DNA of 64,000 nt from Flavivirga eckloniae. Its GTDB lineage: Bacteria; Bacteroidota; Bacteroidia; Flavobacteriales; Flavobacteriaceae. Under the pieces are notes generated by a model. The model saw only the letters and a program-made list of their open reading frames with translations. It did not search any database and was not told the DNA's origin. Of the stretch, positions 37,395 through 46,571 are shown one piece after another. Numbering within the stretch: position 1 is the stretch's first letter; each line of letters starts with the position of its first letter. Where the stretch lies: positions 5,161,001 to 5,225,000 of the forward strand of contig NZ_CP025791.1 in assembly GCF_002886045.1 (NCBI RefSeq). Direction: 5' to 3'. The position numbers were made by a program, and so were the translations under genes.

Positions 37395-37595
37395 TAAAAA
37401 GTTACTGCCTGCATTGGTTATTTTTTTTGATAAACTCAACGTTAATTCTTTAAAAAGGGTGAGTTTAAGTTGTAAAAGCATGCTACTAGTACTGAATTTA
37501 TTTCGGTACTTGGGTAGACCCTTGATCAGCTTGTTAACCCTAAACTTGTTTTTAAGGAGTTTATACAAAACTTTATACCGGTGTAGGCTTTTTTA
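37395..37595 (+). ncRNA. ssrS: 6S RNA (flavobacterial type)
   Basis: The gap between zapA and rny is the standard site of the 6S-Flavo RNA, which binds RNA polymerase like an open promoter. The closing stem is visible: CCTGCATTGG at 37408-37417 pairs along its whole length with CCGGTGTAGG at 37578-37587, including G-U pairs, and is extended by G37407-C37588. Inside are hairpins AAACTCA/TGAGTTT (37432-37466) and AGTACTGAA/TTCGGTACT (37488-37510), separated by unpaired regions like the central bubble. A T run follows the closing stem. The exact ends are estimates. Confidence 0.85.
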
Positions 37596-37618
37596 TATAT
37601 ACTAACTAACTAAAAACG

Positions 37619-39193
37619 ATGGATAACTCAATTATATATGCTGTAGGTGGGGTTGTTTTAGGACTCATTATAGGTTTTATTATAACAAAGCGGATTGAAA
37701 AGAATAATGCTTCTAAACTTATAAAAGAAGCGAAAAAAAATGCCAATTTAATACTAAAAGAAGCTAAAAGTGAGGGGGAAAGGCTAAAAAAAGATAAAAT
37801 TCTTCAAGCTAAGGAAAAATTTATAGAGCTTAAATCTGAGCATGAAAAAGTAATCTTATCGAGAGATAAGAAAATGGCAGAAGCCGAAAAACGTACCCGT
37901 GATAAAGAATCGCAAATCTCTAACGAACTTTCTAAGAACAAAAAACTTAACGATAGTTTAGAGGGTAAGATTAAGGACTATGATCATAGACTCGATGTAC
38001 TGGATAAGAGACAAGAGGAGATCGATAAACTTCATAAAAATCAGGTACAACAATTAGAGGTTATTTCCAGTCTTTCTGCAGAAGAAGCCAAAGAACAATT
38101 AGTAGAATCTTTAAAAGGAGAAGCTAAAAATGATGCAATGGCTTATATTCAAAGCTCGTTGGAAGAAGCCAAGTTAACCGCAGAACAAGAAGCCAAAAAG
38201 GTTATTATTAATACGATACAGCGTATCGGCACAGAAGAAGCTGTGGATAACTGTGTGTCTGTATTTAATATAGAATCGGACGATGTAAAAGGACGTATTA
38301 TTGGTAGAGAAGGTAGAAACATTCGAGCTATCGAAGCGGCTACTGGAGTTGAAATTATTGTAGACGATACACCAGAAGCTATTATACTATCTTGTTTTGA
38401 TTCTGTAAGAAGGGAAATTGCTCGTTTATCATTGCATAAATTGGTAACCGACGGTAGAATTCACCCAGCGCGTATTGAAGAGATTGTAAAGAAAACCAAG
38501 AAACAAATTGAGCAAGAGATTATTGAAGTTGGAAAACGTACAGTAATCGATCTTGGAATACATAATTTAAACCCGGAGCTTATTAAGATGGTAGGGCGTA
38601 TGAAGTATCGTTCTTCTTACGGACAAAACCTATTACAACACTCACGTGAAGTAGCTAAGCTTTGTGGTGTTATGGCTGCGGAATTAGGTCTTAACCCAAA
38701 ACTGGCAAAACGTGCTGGTTTATTGCATGATATTGGTAAGGTGCCGGATGCAGAAGCAGATATGGAAACACCTCACGCTATATTGGGGATGCAGTGGGCT
38801 GAAAAATATGGAGAAAAGAGAGATGTATGTAATGCTATAGGAGCGCATCACGATGAAATAGAAATGAAATCGTTATTAGCACCAATTATACAGGTTTGTG
38901 ATGCCATTTCGGGAGCACGACCAGGAGCACGTCGCCAAGTTTTAGACAGTTATATACAACGTTTAAAGGATTTAGAGGATATTGCTTTTGGATTTACAGG
39001 TGTTAAGAAAGCCTATGCGATTCAAGCAGGTAGAGAACTAAGGGTTATTGTTGAAAGTGAAAAGGTAGATGATCAAAAAGCAGCAGATCTGTCGTTCAGC
39101 ATTTCTCAAAAGGTACAAACAGATATGACTTATCCAGGTCAGGTTAAAGTTACTGTAATTAGAGAAACCAGAGCGGTTAATATCGCTAAATAG
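37619..39193 (+). CDS. rny: Ribonuclease Y
   Basis: A membrane-anchored endoribonuclease of 524 residues that starts mRNA decay. There is an N-terminal membrane helix (residues 5-25), a long coiled coil to about residue 200, a KH domain ([21 protein letters not shown] from about 221) and an HD domain with H-HD-D ([28 protein letters not shown]). Everything is intact. It follows 6S RNA and ends with a strong terminator. Confidence 0.95.
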   Translation: MDNSIIYAVGGVVLGLIIGFIITKRIEKNNASKLIKEAKKNANLILKEAKSEGERLKKDKILQAKEKFIELKSEHEKVILSRDKKMAEAEKRTRDKESQISNELSKNKKLNDSLEGKIKDYDHRLDVLDKRQEEIDKLHKNQVQQLEVISSLSAEEAKEQLVESLKGEAKNDAMAYIQSSLEEAKLTAEQEAKKVIINTIQRIGTEEAVDNCVSVFNIESDDVKGRIIGREGRNIRAIEAATGVEIIVDDTPEAIILSCFDSVRREIARLSLHKLVTDGRIHPARIEEIVKKTKKQIEQEIIEVGKRTVIDLGIHNLNPELIKMVGRMKYRSSYGQNLLQHSREVAKLCGVMAAELGLNPKLAKRAGLLHDIGKVPDAEADMETPHAILGMQWAEKYGEKRDVCNAIGAHHDEIEMKSLLAPIIQVCDAISGARPGARRQVLDSYIQRLKDLEDIAFGFTGVKKAYAIQAGRELRVIVESEKVDDQKAADLSFSISQKVQTDMTYPGQVKVTVIRETRAVNIAK

Positions 39194-39210
39194 ATATATT
39201 ATATACAAGT

Positions 39211-39240
39211 AAAAAAATCCAGCTTTCGCTGGATTTTTTT
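39211..39240 (+). terminator. Bidirectional terminator between rny and xerD
   Basis: A 13-bp perfect stem including A and T runs (AAAAAAATCCAGC / GCTGGATTTTTTT) around TTTC serves both the rny and the convergent xerD transcript. Confidence 0.9.
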
Positions 39241-39263
39241 ATTTTTACTAATATCTAAACTTT

Positions 39264-40175
39264 TTATTTTTTTAGCGATTGTCTTCTAGGGTGAAACTCT
39301 TCAACTACATTGGTTAAATGGCTTTTGTCCAAGTGCACATAAATTTCGGTAGTAGTTATACTTTCATGACCAAGCATTAACTGTATAGACCTAAGATCTG
39401 CTTTATTCTCCAACAAATGCGTGGCAAACGAATGTCTAAACGTATGCGGGGAGATGTTCTTTTTAAGTCCGATTTTTTCAGCCAATTGCTTTATAATAGT
39501 AAAAATCATGGCTCTGGTAAGTTGTTTGCCTCTTCGGTTTAAAAAGAGTGTGTCTTCAAAGCCAGCCTGAATATTTAAATGATTACGGATTTCATTTCTA
39601 TAAATATTGATATACTTTTGGGTAACATCTATAATTGGAACAAAGCGTTGCTTATCTCCTTTACCCGTTACCCTAATAAAACCCTCGTTAAAAAATAAAT
39701 CTGATATTTTTAAATTAATGAGCTCGCTAACCCGTAACCCACACCCGTAGAGTGTTTCAAGAATCGCTCGATTACGTTCTCCTTCTGGCTTACTTAAGTC
39801 GATAGCATTTATAATGTCGTTAATTTCGTTTTCACTTAAGGTATCGGGTAGTTTTCTACCAATTTTTGGAGATTCAATAAGCTCTAAAGGGTTAGAGGTC
39901 ATATAATCTTCAAATACCAAGTAGCTAAAAAAACTGCGTAATCCAGAAATAATGCGCGATTGAGAACGGGCATTTACACTTTTAGAAATACTATATATAA
40001 ACCCTTGAATTATTTCTGTAGTAATTGTAGTTGGAGCTTCATCAATATTATGGCTCTCCAAGTAAACCATTAGCTTTTTAACATCGCGGGAATAATTTTC
40101 AATAGAGTTTTCAGACAAGCCGCGCTCTATCTTTAAGTATAGTTGATAATCTTTAAGTGCGTTTTGCCATTTCAT
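39264..40175 (-). CDS. xerD: Site-specific tyrosine recombinase XerD
   Basis: A 303-residue tyrosine recombinase that resolves chromosome dimers at dif. The catalytic set is complete: R148, K172, H244, R247, H270 and Y279 (TEIYVH). The N-terminal SAM-like core-binding domain spans about 1-90. In Flavobacteriaceae this gene usually faces away from aroQ, as it does here, except that two barrel-protein genes lie between. Whether it is called XerC or XerD cannot be decided from motifs; XerD is the usual annotation. I see no dif site in the window. Confidence 0.92.
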   Translation of the reverse strand: MKWQNALKDYQLYLKIERGLSENSIENYSRDVKKLMVYLESHNIDEAPTTITTEIIQGFIYSISKSVNARSQSRIISGLRSFFSYLVFEDYMTSNPLELIESPKIGRKLPDTLSENEINDIINAIDLSKPEGERNRAILETLYGCGLRVSELINLKISDLFFNEGFIRVTGKGDKQRFVPIIDVTQKYINIYRNEIRNHLNIQAGFEDTLFLNRRGKQLTRAMIFTIIKQLAEKIGLKKNISPHTFRHSFATHLLENKADLRSIQLMLGHESITTTEIYVHLDKSHLTNVVEEFHPRRQSLKK

Positions 40176-40477
40176 GTTATGTAAAAATAGCGCAAATCTT
40201 TGGATTTTTTACAGCTAAAAGGTAAATGATGGCATTCAATATTTTTTGATTTCTTAGTGGTTTGATAATCAGTATGTTTTTGTGTTAAAATATTGATAAT
40301 TAGATTTTAAGAATAATTTTCTGACTATAAATGGATATTTCTTCCTCATTCCTCAACTTAAAACATCGACAAAGTGCGTTTTTGTTCGTTTAAAAACGAT
40401 GTTTTGTTTGATTCTTTTTTGATCTTAAAAAAATTAGGTTTTATTTGTTACAATCAAAAATTAAAAACAAATCTATT
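40176..40477. other. 302-base gap between xerD and the first barrel gene
   Basis: The gap contains a stem of 9 bp, AAAACATCG at 40360-40368 with CGATGTTTT at 40397-40405, enclosing 28 bases. It may be a leader structure or terminator-like hairpin ahead of the porin genes. I see no further gene or known RNA. Confidence 0.4.
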
Positions 40478-41011
40478 TTGAAAAAATTACTACTATGTGC
40501 TACTATTGCAGTATTTGTCCTTTCAAGTGCTAATGCTCAAGAGGTTAATTTTGGTGTTAAAGCGGGTGCGGACTTTGCTTCATCTAAAGTTAAAAGACCA
40601 CTATTTGATGTTAGTTTTACGGGAACAGGATTCTACATAGGTGGTTTTGCAAACATTGGACTTTCTGATGCATTATCTTTTCAACCAGAAGTGCTTTATG
40701 TATCTGTTTCAACCGGTGGCAATACAGGTCTTGATTTTGATGAAATTCATATCCCGCTTATGGGTAAATTTGCAGTTTCTGAGAAGTTTGCTGTACTAGC
40801 CGGGCCAGCTCTGGGTATTTTGCTTGATGCAGGTGAGGGAACGAAGTCTTTTAATTATGGTATAGAAGCTGGTGCAGCTTTTAATATAACCTATAATTTC
40901 TTTGTAGAAGCCAGATATAACATAGGTTTAGCCAATTTATCTGATAATGTGCCAGGCATTAATTCATCTAAAATTAGTGGTTTTTTTACAGGCGTGGGAT
41001 ATAGATTTTAG
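40478..41011 (+). CDS. Outer-membrane beta-barrel (porin-like) protein, first of a tandem pair
   Basis: I place the start at the TTG of 40478, which gives a normal signal peptide (MKKLLLCATIAVF ... SANAQ) and aligns with the start of the paralogue downstream; no ATG is available, and an upstream TTG at 40445 would add 11 unlikely residues. The 177-residue product is an OmpA/PorT-like 8-strand barrel with glycine- and aromatic-rich strands (FGVKAGADFAS, FYIGGFANIG, ISGFFTGVGYRF). Function unknown. Confidence 0.82.
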   Translation: MKKLLLCATIAVFVLSSANAQEVNFGVKAGADFASSKVKRPLFDVSFTGTGFYIGGFANIGLSDALSFQPEVLYVSVSTGGNTGLDFDEIHIPLMGKFAVSEKFAVLAGPALGILLDAGEGTKSFNYGIEAGAAFNITYNFFVEARYNIGLANLSDNVPGINSSKISGFFTGVGYRF

Positions 41012-41175
41012 ATACAACTACATTTATAAATTTATTATGGGAGGCAATTGTTTTCCTTTTTTGGTGTTAATAAGGATGTATAAAAAATTAGAAATGATAC
41101 AATATTTAAAAGTTTCTACTTTTTATATTGCTTTACTTTAATACACTTGTGTTTATTATAAACTTTAAATCTACT

Positions 41176-41703
41176 ATGAAAAGAATATTATTATATACAG
41201 CTATTGCGGTATTTGGATTATCGACTATGAATGCTCAAGAATTGGGATATGGCGGTAAAGCGGGTGCAGCTTTTGCCACATTAAAAATTAAAAATCAATC
41301 GTACAGTATAACAAATTCTGAAACAGGGTTTTATATAGGTGGGTTTGCAGATATTGGAATTTCTGACGATTTTGGTTTTCAACCTGAAGTTCTATATATC
41401 GCAGTTGAAGGGTTAAATCAAGTAAGCATACCTATTATGGCAAAATATAAACCATCTGAAGAGCTTAGTATTCTTGCAGGGCCTAGTGTAGGTTACTTAC
41501 TAGATGTTGATGAAGGGTTTGAGTCTGTTAATTATGGAATAGAAATAGGTGCTGCTTATAATATAGTTATTAATAGGTATATAAAAGGGTTAATTGTTGA
41601 AGCCAGGTATAATTTTGGTTTAGCTAACTTACTTGAAAATACATCCAGCGGGTTAACAAGAAAACTCAAAGGGTTTTTTATTGGTCTGGCATATAAAATT
41701 TAA
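41176..41703 (+). CDS. Outer-membrane beta-barrel (porin-like) protein, second of a tandem pair
   Basis: A 175-residue paralogue of the preceding gene. It shares the signal peptide ending MNAQ and the blocks GGKAGAAFAT, GFYIGGFADIGISD, FQPEVLYI and LAGPSVGYLLDVDEG with it. The ATG at 41176 gives MKRILLYTAIAVFG; earlier in-frame codons look non-coding. The pair is probably a recent duplication with a common ancestor, since even the bases just before the start codons are alike. Confidence 0.85.
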   Translation: MKRILLYTAIAVFGLSTMNAQELGYGGKAGAAFATLKIKNQSYSITNSETGFYIGGFADIGISDDFGFQPEVLYIAVEGLNQVSIPIMAKYKPSEELSILAGPSVGYLLDVDEGFESVNYGIEIGAAYNIVINRYIKGLIVEARYNFGLANLLENTSSGLTRKLKGFFIGLAYKI

Positions 41704-41729
41704 ACACTACAGTATATAGTGAAAAAGTA

Positions 41730-41757
41730 AGGAGCTTGTTGCAAGCTCCTTTTTTTA
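41730..41757 (+). terminator. Terminator after the barrel-protein pair
   Basis: AGGAGCTTG and CAAGCTCCT form a 9-bp stem around TTG, followed by seven or more T. It lies 27 bases past the second barrel gene and ahead of aroQ. Confidence 0.88.
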
Positions 41758-41784
41758 TGCTCAATTTTTTAATACTTTTATCCC

Positions 41785-42204
41785 ATGAAAAAATTAATAA
41801 TTATTAATGGTCCTAATTTGAATTTATTGGGAAAAAGAGAACCTACTATTTATGGAAGCTTGACGTTTACTGAGTTTTTTGAAGCGTTAAAGCAAAAACA
41901 TACTAATGTAGAGATTGATTATTTTCAATCTAATATTGAAGGTGAGCTTATTGATAAAATGCATGAAGTAGGTTTTAGCTACGATGGTATTATTTTAAAT
42001 GCAGCTGCTTATACACATACTTCTGTGGGTATTGGAGATGCTGTTAAAGCCATAGAAACACCTGTAATAGAGGTGCATATTTCAAATACGTTTGGTAGAG
42101 AAGAATTTCGTCATCAATCTTATATTTCTCCTAATGCTGCTGGAGTTATTCTGGGGTTTGGTTTGAAGAGTTATGATTTGGCGATAAAGAGTTTTTTAGA
42201 TTAG
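41785..42204 (+). CDS. aroQ: Type II 3-dehydroquinate dehydratase
   Basis: This enzyme dehydrates 3-dehydroquinate to 3-dehydroshikimate in the shikimate pathway. The 139 residues hold all the family marks: GPNLNLLGKREPTIYG at the start with the catalytic tyrosine, ILNAAAYTHTS, HISN and REEFRHQSYISP with the arginine and histidine of the active site. Length is normal for the dodecameric type II enzymes. A strong terminator follows within 35 bases. Confidence 0.96.
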   Translation: MKKLIIINGPNLNLLGKREPTIYGSLTFTEFFEALKQKHTNVEIDYFQSNIEGELIDKMHEVGFSYDGIILNAAAYTHTSVGIGDAVKAIETPVIEVHISNTFGREEFRHQSYISPNAAGVILGFGLKSYDLAIKSFLD

Positions 42205-42235
42205 AGTCTAGAATATATTATATAGTATAAATATA

Positions 42236-42262
42236 AAAGTTCCGATTTCTCGGAACTTTTTT
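42236..42262 (+). terminator. Terminator between aroQ and lpdA
   Basis: AAAAGTTCCGA and TCGGAACTTTT form an 11-bp stem with a TTTC loop, and more T follows. It can serve aroQ and the convergent lpdA. Confidence 0.88.
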
Positions 42263-42307
42263 AGTCTAGAGTCTATGCTCTATATTCTATTATGTTTTAT
42301 CAAAAGA

Positions 42308-43684
42308 CTATAAGTGTATCACTTCATCATAAGCATCTGCTACAGCTTCCATTACAGCCTCACTCATTGTTGGGTGTGGGTGCACAGCTTTTAATACCTC
42401 ATGTCCGGTAGTTTCTAGTTTTCTACCTAAAACAGCTTCGGCAATCATATCGGTAACACCAGCACCAATCATGTGGCAGCCTAACCATTCACCATATTTA
42501 GCATCAAAAATTACTTTTACAAAACCATCAGGTGTTCCAGCAGCTTTAGCTTTTCCAGAAACAGAGAACGGGAATTTACCAACTTTAATATCTAAGCCTT
42601 TTTCTTTAGCTTGTTTTTCGGTTAAACCTACACTGGCTACTTCTGGCGAACAGTATGTACAGCCAGGAATGTTTCCATAATCTAAAGCCTCAACATGCAT
42701 ACCTGCTAATTTTTCCACACATAGTATACCTTCTGCAGAAGCAACATGGGCTAACGCTTGTCCAGGAGTAACATCACCAATAGCATAATAACCCGGAATA
42801 TTGGTTTGGTAAAAATCGTTAACAATAATCTTGTCTCTATCTACAACAATACCAACATCTTCTAAACCTATATTCTCAATATTAGTTTTTATACCAACGG
42901 CAGATAAAATAATATCTGCTTCAAGAACTTCTTCTCCCTTTTTTGTTTTTACAGTTGCTTTTACGCCTTTTCCAGAAGTGTCCACAGAGGTCACTTCGGC
43001 AGAAGTCATAATATTCATACCGCTTTTCTTAAAAGAACGTGCTAATTGTTTAGAAACCTCTTCATCTTCTACAGGAACAATATTAGGTAAGTATTCAACA
43101 ATAGTTACTTCGGTTCCCATTGAGTTATAAAAATAGGCAAACTCAACACCTATAGCACCAGAACCAACAACAATCATTTTCTTAGGCTGTTTTGGTAAAA
43201 CCATAGCTTCTCTATACCCAATAACCTTTTTCCCGTCTTGCGGTAAACTTGGTAGTTCTCGAGATCGAGCTCCTGTTGCAATAATTATATTGTCTGCACT
43301 ATATTCAGTTCCATCAACATCCACCTTTTTACCAGGTTTAAGTTTTCCAAAACCATCAATAACGTCAATTTTGTTTTTCTTCATTAAAAACTGAATGCCT
43401 TTACTCATGCCTTCAGCAACACCACGGCTACGTTTTACTACAGCATCAAAATCTTTATCGAAATCTTTAACCGATAACCCGTAATCTTCTGCATGTTTAA
43501 GATATTCAAATACCTGGGCAGATTTTAATAATGCTTTAGTTGGGATACAACCCCAGTTTAAACATATACCGCCAAGGTTCTCTTTTTCAATAATAGCAGT
43601 TTTAAAACCTAATTGTGATGCTCTAATAGCGGCAACATAACCACCAGGACCACTTCCAAGGACAATAATATCGTATTTACTCAT
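42308..43684 (-). CDS. lpdA: Dihydrolipoyl dehydrogenase (E3)
   Basis: This FAD enzyme re-oxidises dihydrolipoamide in the pyruvate, 2-oxoglutarate, branched-chain and glycine-cleavage complexes. The 458 residues carry the FAD fold GSGPGG at 10-15, redox cysteines C41 and C46 in GGICLNWGCIP, the NAD fold VVGSGAIGVEFA, and the C-terminal His-Glu pair in HPHPTMSEA. It stands alone, as the shared E3 often does in Bacteroidota. Confidence 0.95.
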   Translation of the reverse strand: MSKYDIIVLGSGPGGYVAAIRASQLGFKTAIIEKENLGGICLNWGCIPTKALLKSAQVFEYLKHAEDYGLSVKDFDKDFDAVVKRSRGVAEGMSKGIQFLMKKNKIDVIDGFGKLKPGKKVDVDGTEYSADNIIIATGARSRELPSLPQDGKKVIGYREAMVLPKQPKKMIVVGSGAIGVEFAYFYNSMGTEVTIVEYLPNIVPVEDEEVSKQLARSFKKSGMNIMTSAEVTSVDTSGKGVKATVKTKKGEEVLEADIILSAVGIKTNIENIGLEDVGIVVDRDKIIVNDFYQTNIPGYYAIGDVTPGQALAHVASAEGILCVEKLAGMHVEALDYGNIPGCTYCSPEVASVGLTEKQAKEKGLDIKVGKFPFSVSGKAKAAGTPDGFVKVIFDAKYGEWLGCHMIGAGVTDMIAEAVLGRKLETTGHEVLKAVHPHPTMSEAVMEAVADAYDEVIHL

Positions 43685-43765
43685 GTGTTAAATTTTAGGG
43701 TACGAATTTACGAAATCGAATTTGAATAAAGAATTTAGAAGGCTTTAAATTTATATCTTTAATGC

Positions 43766-43773
43766 TACCTTTG
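43766..43773 (+). promoter_or_regulatory. Candidate -7 box for the NADH dehydrogenase-like gene
   Basis: TACCTTTG fits TAnnTTTG, 94 bases ahead of the ATG, which would leave a long 5' leader. No TTG -33 is evident. Confidence 0.38.
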
Positions 43774-43867
43774 CACCGCAGGTATTTGTATATGAAATAA
43801 GTACAACAATAGTCTGTAAATTTTATGCGAATCACATAAAATCTATTAAAAAAATAAGAAACTGTTA

Positions 43868-45151
43868 ATGAACATATCAAGAACAAGTTTTCCTAGAATT
43901 GTTATTATAGGTGGAGGTTTTGCGGGGGTTGCTTTAGCAAAAAAGTTATCTAAACAAGATCTTCAAGTTGTTTTATTAGATAAGAATAACTACCATACAT
44001 TTCAACCATTATTATATCAAGTGTCAACGGGTGGACTAGAGCCAGATTCTATTGCTTATCCTATTAGAAAGATATTGAAAGACTTTCCTAATTTCCATTT
44101 TAGGTTAGCAAATGTTGAGGAAATCGATACCGAAAAAAACAAAGTGGTTACTAATATAGGTAAGCTTAAATTCGATTATTTGGTAGTGGCTTCGGGTTCT
44201 ACAACCAATTATTTTGGGAACAGCGATATAGAAAAATATAGTATGGCCATGAAAACCATACCGCAGTCTCTTAATTTAAGAAGTTTGATACTGGAGAATT
44301 TTGAGGATGCTTTGTTGACTTCGGATTTAAACGAACGTAATGCGCTCATGAATTTTGTGATTGTTGGAGGAGGACCAACAGGGGTAGAGTTGGCTGGTGC
44401 TTTGGCGGAAATTAAAAAGGGGATTTTACCAAAAGATTATCCGGATTTGGATACGCGCATGGCTCAAATACATGTGATACAATCTGGGGATTGCATTTTA
44501 AAGGGGATGAGTGCTAAAGCATCGGAAAAGGCAGAAGACTTTTTGGAACGATTAGGTGTGCATGTTTGGAAGAATGTTAGGGTAACTAATTACGACGGAA
44601 AAACCGTAACAACCAACACCGATTTAACTTTTGAAACGGCTACTTTAATTTGGGCAGCCGGAGTAAAGGGAGCTGTTGTAAAGGGACTTGATGGCGAAGA
44701 ATTTGTAACAAGAGGCCAAAGGCTTTTGGTAAATGAGTTTAGTCAGGTAAAAGGGTTTAAGCATATTTTTGCAATAGGAGATGTGGCATGTATGGTAAGC
44801 GATGAATACCCTAAAGGGTTGCCTATGATGGCACAACCAGCCATTCAACAAGGTGATCAATTAGGCGATAATATTTTAAAATTAATTGAAGAACACCCCA
44901 TGAAACCTTTCCGTTATAAGGATAAAGGTGCTATGGCAACCATAGGAAGAAATAAAGCGGTAGTCGATTTAAAACGGTACAAATTTCAAGGCGTTTTTGC
45001 CTGGTACGTTTGGATGTTTGTTCACCTGTTTTTTCTAATAGGCTTTAGAAATAGGATGGTTGTTTTTATAAATTGGGTATATAATTATGTGAGATTCGAC
45101 CGGGAAGCTCGTTTAATTATTAGGCCTTTCAAAAAGAAAAGTAATATCTAG
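43868..45151 (+). CDS. Type II NADH:quinone oxidoreductase-like flavoprotein
   Basis: A 427-residue FAD enzyme with two Rossmann folds, IIGGGFAGVALA near residue 13 and IVGGGPTGVELAGALAE near 168, and the second FAD contact AIGDVACM at about 303. This matches single-subunit NDH-2 enzymes, which pass electrons from NADH to quinone without proton pumping. The C-terminus has a short amphipathic or hydrophobic region (VWMFVHLFFLIGFRN) that would attach it to the inner membrane. Confidence 0.92.
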   Translation: MNISRTSFPRIVIIGGGFAGVALAKKLSKQDLQVVLLDKNNYHTFQPLLYQVSTGGLEPDSIAYPIRKILKDFPNFHFRLANVEEIDTEKNKVVTNIGKLKFDYLVVASGSTTNYFGNSDIEKYSMAMKTIPQSLNLRSLILENFEDALLTSDLNERNALMNFVIVGGGPTGVELAGALAEIKKGILPKDYPDLDTRMAQIHVIQSGDCILKGMSAKASEKAEDFLERLGVHVWKNVRVTNYDGKTVTTNTDLTFETATLIWAAGVKGAVVKGLDGEEFVTRGQRLLVNEFSQVKGFKHIFAIGDVACMVSDEYPKGLPMMAQPAIQQGDQLGDNILKLIEEHPMKPFRYKDKGAMATIGRNKAVVDLKRYKFQGVFAWYVWMFVHLFFLIGFRNRMVVFINWVYNYVRFDREARLIIRPFKKKSNI

Positions 45152-45231
45152 TTTTATTGTTTGAGACGCAAAAGCCGCAAAGCTGTTTTTGCAACTAAAT
45201 AGGTGTTATAGTGATCTGGTTTTATTGGAAT

Positions 45232-45795
45232 TTAGAAAACCCATAAATCATCTGTAAAGTGTCGTCTGCCTTTTTCTTTGCTGAATTTTTCGGCATTATA
45301 CTTAGAAGAGTTGCCTTTTGGAATTGATAGCGATTGCCAGTTTTTACCTTTTACTAATTTTCCAAGAAAAACAATTTGTCCGATGTGATAGGAGTAATGT
45401 GCTAGTTGTCTGTTAATGGCTTCGGTAACTGTATGTCCTTGATTTCTAATGTAAATAATACGTTCTAAATCGGTTTCTGTTAGGGGGGTAATAGCCTCGA
45501 ATAAACAATTCCAACCTTTGTTCCAATCATTAACAAGGTCATCTTTGGAAGCATATGTATCTTGAAATTCCAAATCGCGATGACGTGATTCTTTCTCACC
45601 ATCTTCAGTTAAGAAATTAGTCCACCTGCTTAGCATATTGCCGACAATATGTTTAGTAATAATGGAAATAGAATTAGAATCTTCTTCGAATTCTTTTTGG
45701 AGTTCTTCTAAGTTAAGTGTTTCAAAAGTTTTATCGCCTAAACTTTTATAATATTCAAACTGTTTAATAATACTCGGTAGGTAAGATGTTTTCAT
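45232..45795 (-). CDS. DUF1572 (DinB-superfamily) protein
   Basis: A 187-residue helical protein of the DUF1572 branch of the DinB/YfiT-like superfamily. The metal-type histidines appear in ISIITKHIVGNM, in REVNRQLAHYSYHIGQIVF-like sequence (here INRQLAHYSYHIGQ), and in a conserved HIGQIV helix. Family members may be thiol-dependent transferases or hydrolases, but this one has no assigned reaction. It lies upstream of msrB on the opposite end of a repeat-bearing gap. Confidence 0.78.
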   Translation of the reverse strand: MKTSYLPSIIKQFEYYKSLGDKTFETLNLEELQKEFEEDSNSISIITKHIVGNMLSRWTNFLTEDGEKESRHRDLEFQDTYASKDDLVNDWNKGWNCLFEAITPLTETDLERIIYIRNQGHTVTEAINRQLAHYSYHIGQIVFLGKLVKGKNWQSLSIPKGNSSKYNAEKFSKEKGRRHFTDDLWVF

Positions 45796-45828
45796 TCCTC
45801 AAAAATAAAATGCTGAATCATAAATACC

Positions 45829-45892
45829 AAATTCCAAGCTCACGATTAGGAATTCTACAATCACAACTTTTGAATATGGAGCTTAGGAATTT
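45829..45892. repeat. Inverted repeat element between the DUF1572 and msrB genes
   Basis: AAATTCCAAGCTC at 45829-45841 pairs with GAGCTTAGGAATTT at 45879-45892, 13 bp with one bulge. Short arrays of AATTCC/GGAATT are common between flavobacterial genes. Confidence 0.5.
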
Positions 45893-45917
45893 GGAATTTA
45901 CTTTTTAGATTTTGAAA

Positions 45918-46394
45918 TTATTTTTTAGGAATAAACTTTAAGGCTACTCCGTTAATACAATGACGTTTTCCTGTTGTTTCCCTAGGACCGTCGTTAAAAA
46001 CATGTCCAAGATGTCCACCACAAGTAGCACAATGTTCTTCATCTCTTGAATATCCTAATTTATTATCGGAACCATAGGCTACGTTGTCTTTAATTTCTCT
46101 GTCGAAACTAGGCCAACCTGAACCGGAATCGAATTTATGTTCGCTTTTAAATAAAGGTGTATCGCATCCGGCGCATACATAAGTGCCTTCTTTGTAATTT
46201 TTATTTAGAGGGCTAGAAAACGGGCGTTCGGTTCCGGCTTCCCTTAAAACATAATATGCTTTTTTAGATAGCTGCGCTTTCCATTCGGCTTCAGTTTTAG
46301 AAACTTTATAAACTTTCTGTTCAGCTTTTTGGGCATTATTGTTGTTGCAACTAAATAGTGCTATAGTTAAGCATAATAAAACTAGTTTTTTCAT
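45918..46394 (-). CDS. msrB: Lipoprotein peptide-methionine (R)-S-oxide reductase
   Basis: MsrB reduces methionine R-sulfoxide in proteins. This 158-residue form begins with a lipoprotein signal (TIALFSC, cysteine 16), so it should repair oxidised envelope proteins. Structural zinc is held by CAGC and CATC, and the catalytic cysteine is in GKRHCINGVALKF. A single MsrB domain fills the rest; no MsrA is fused. Confidence 0.94.
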   Translation of the reverse strand: MKKLVLLCLTIALFSCNNNNAQKAEQKVYKVSKTEAEWKAQLSKKAYYVLREAGTERPFSSPLNKNYKEGTYVCAGCDTPLFKSEHKFDSGSGWPSFDREIKDNVAYGSDNKLGYSRDEEHCATCGGHLGHVFNDGPRETTGKRHCINGVALKFIPKK

Positions 46395-46571
46395 GTTATT
46401 GGAGTTCTTATTTAAACTTGTTTCTTATTATGTCGTATCTATTAAGAATACATGACATAATTGATTTAAAATTTTTTAATTCTAATTTTGTGACCAATAA
46501 AAAAATATAGTGTCTAAATTATTACAACACAAATTTTGTACTTTTATAGAATATTGTAAATCCCTTATATA

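Noticed and set aside
39264-40175. XerD-like recombinase as a sign of an integrated element
   Set aside because: Complete, core-type XerD beside its usual neighbourhood, with no attachment repeats, no cargo genes and no composition shift.
42205-42289. Repeated AGTCTAGA and inverted TAGAATATA around the aroQ terminator
   Set aside because: Short, A/T-rich, and partly overlapping; nothing beyond the listed terminator is needed to explain it.
45152-45231. GACGCAAAAGCCGCAAAGC-like stretch after the NDH-2 gene
   Set aside because: It recalls a flavobacterial intergenic repeat, but it is short, unpaired and single in this window, so I could not support a feature.
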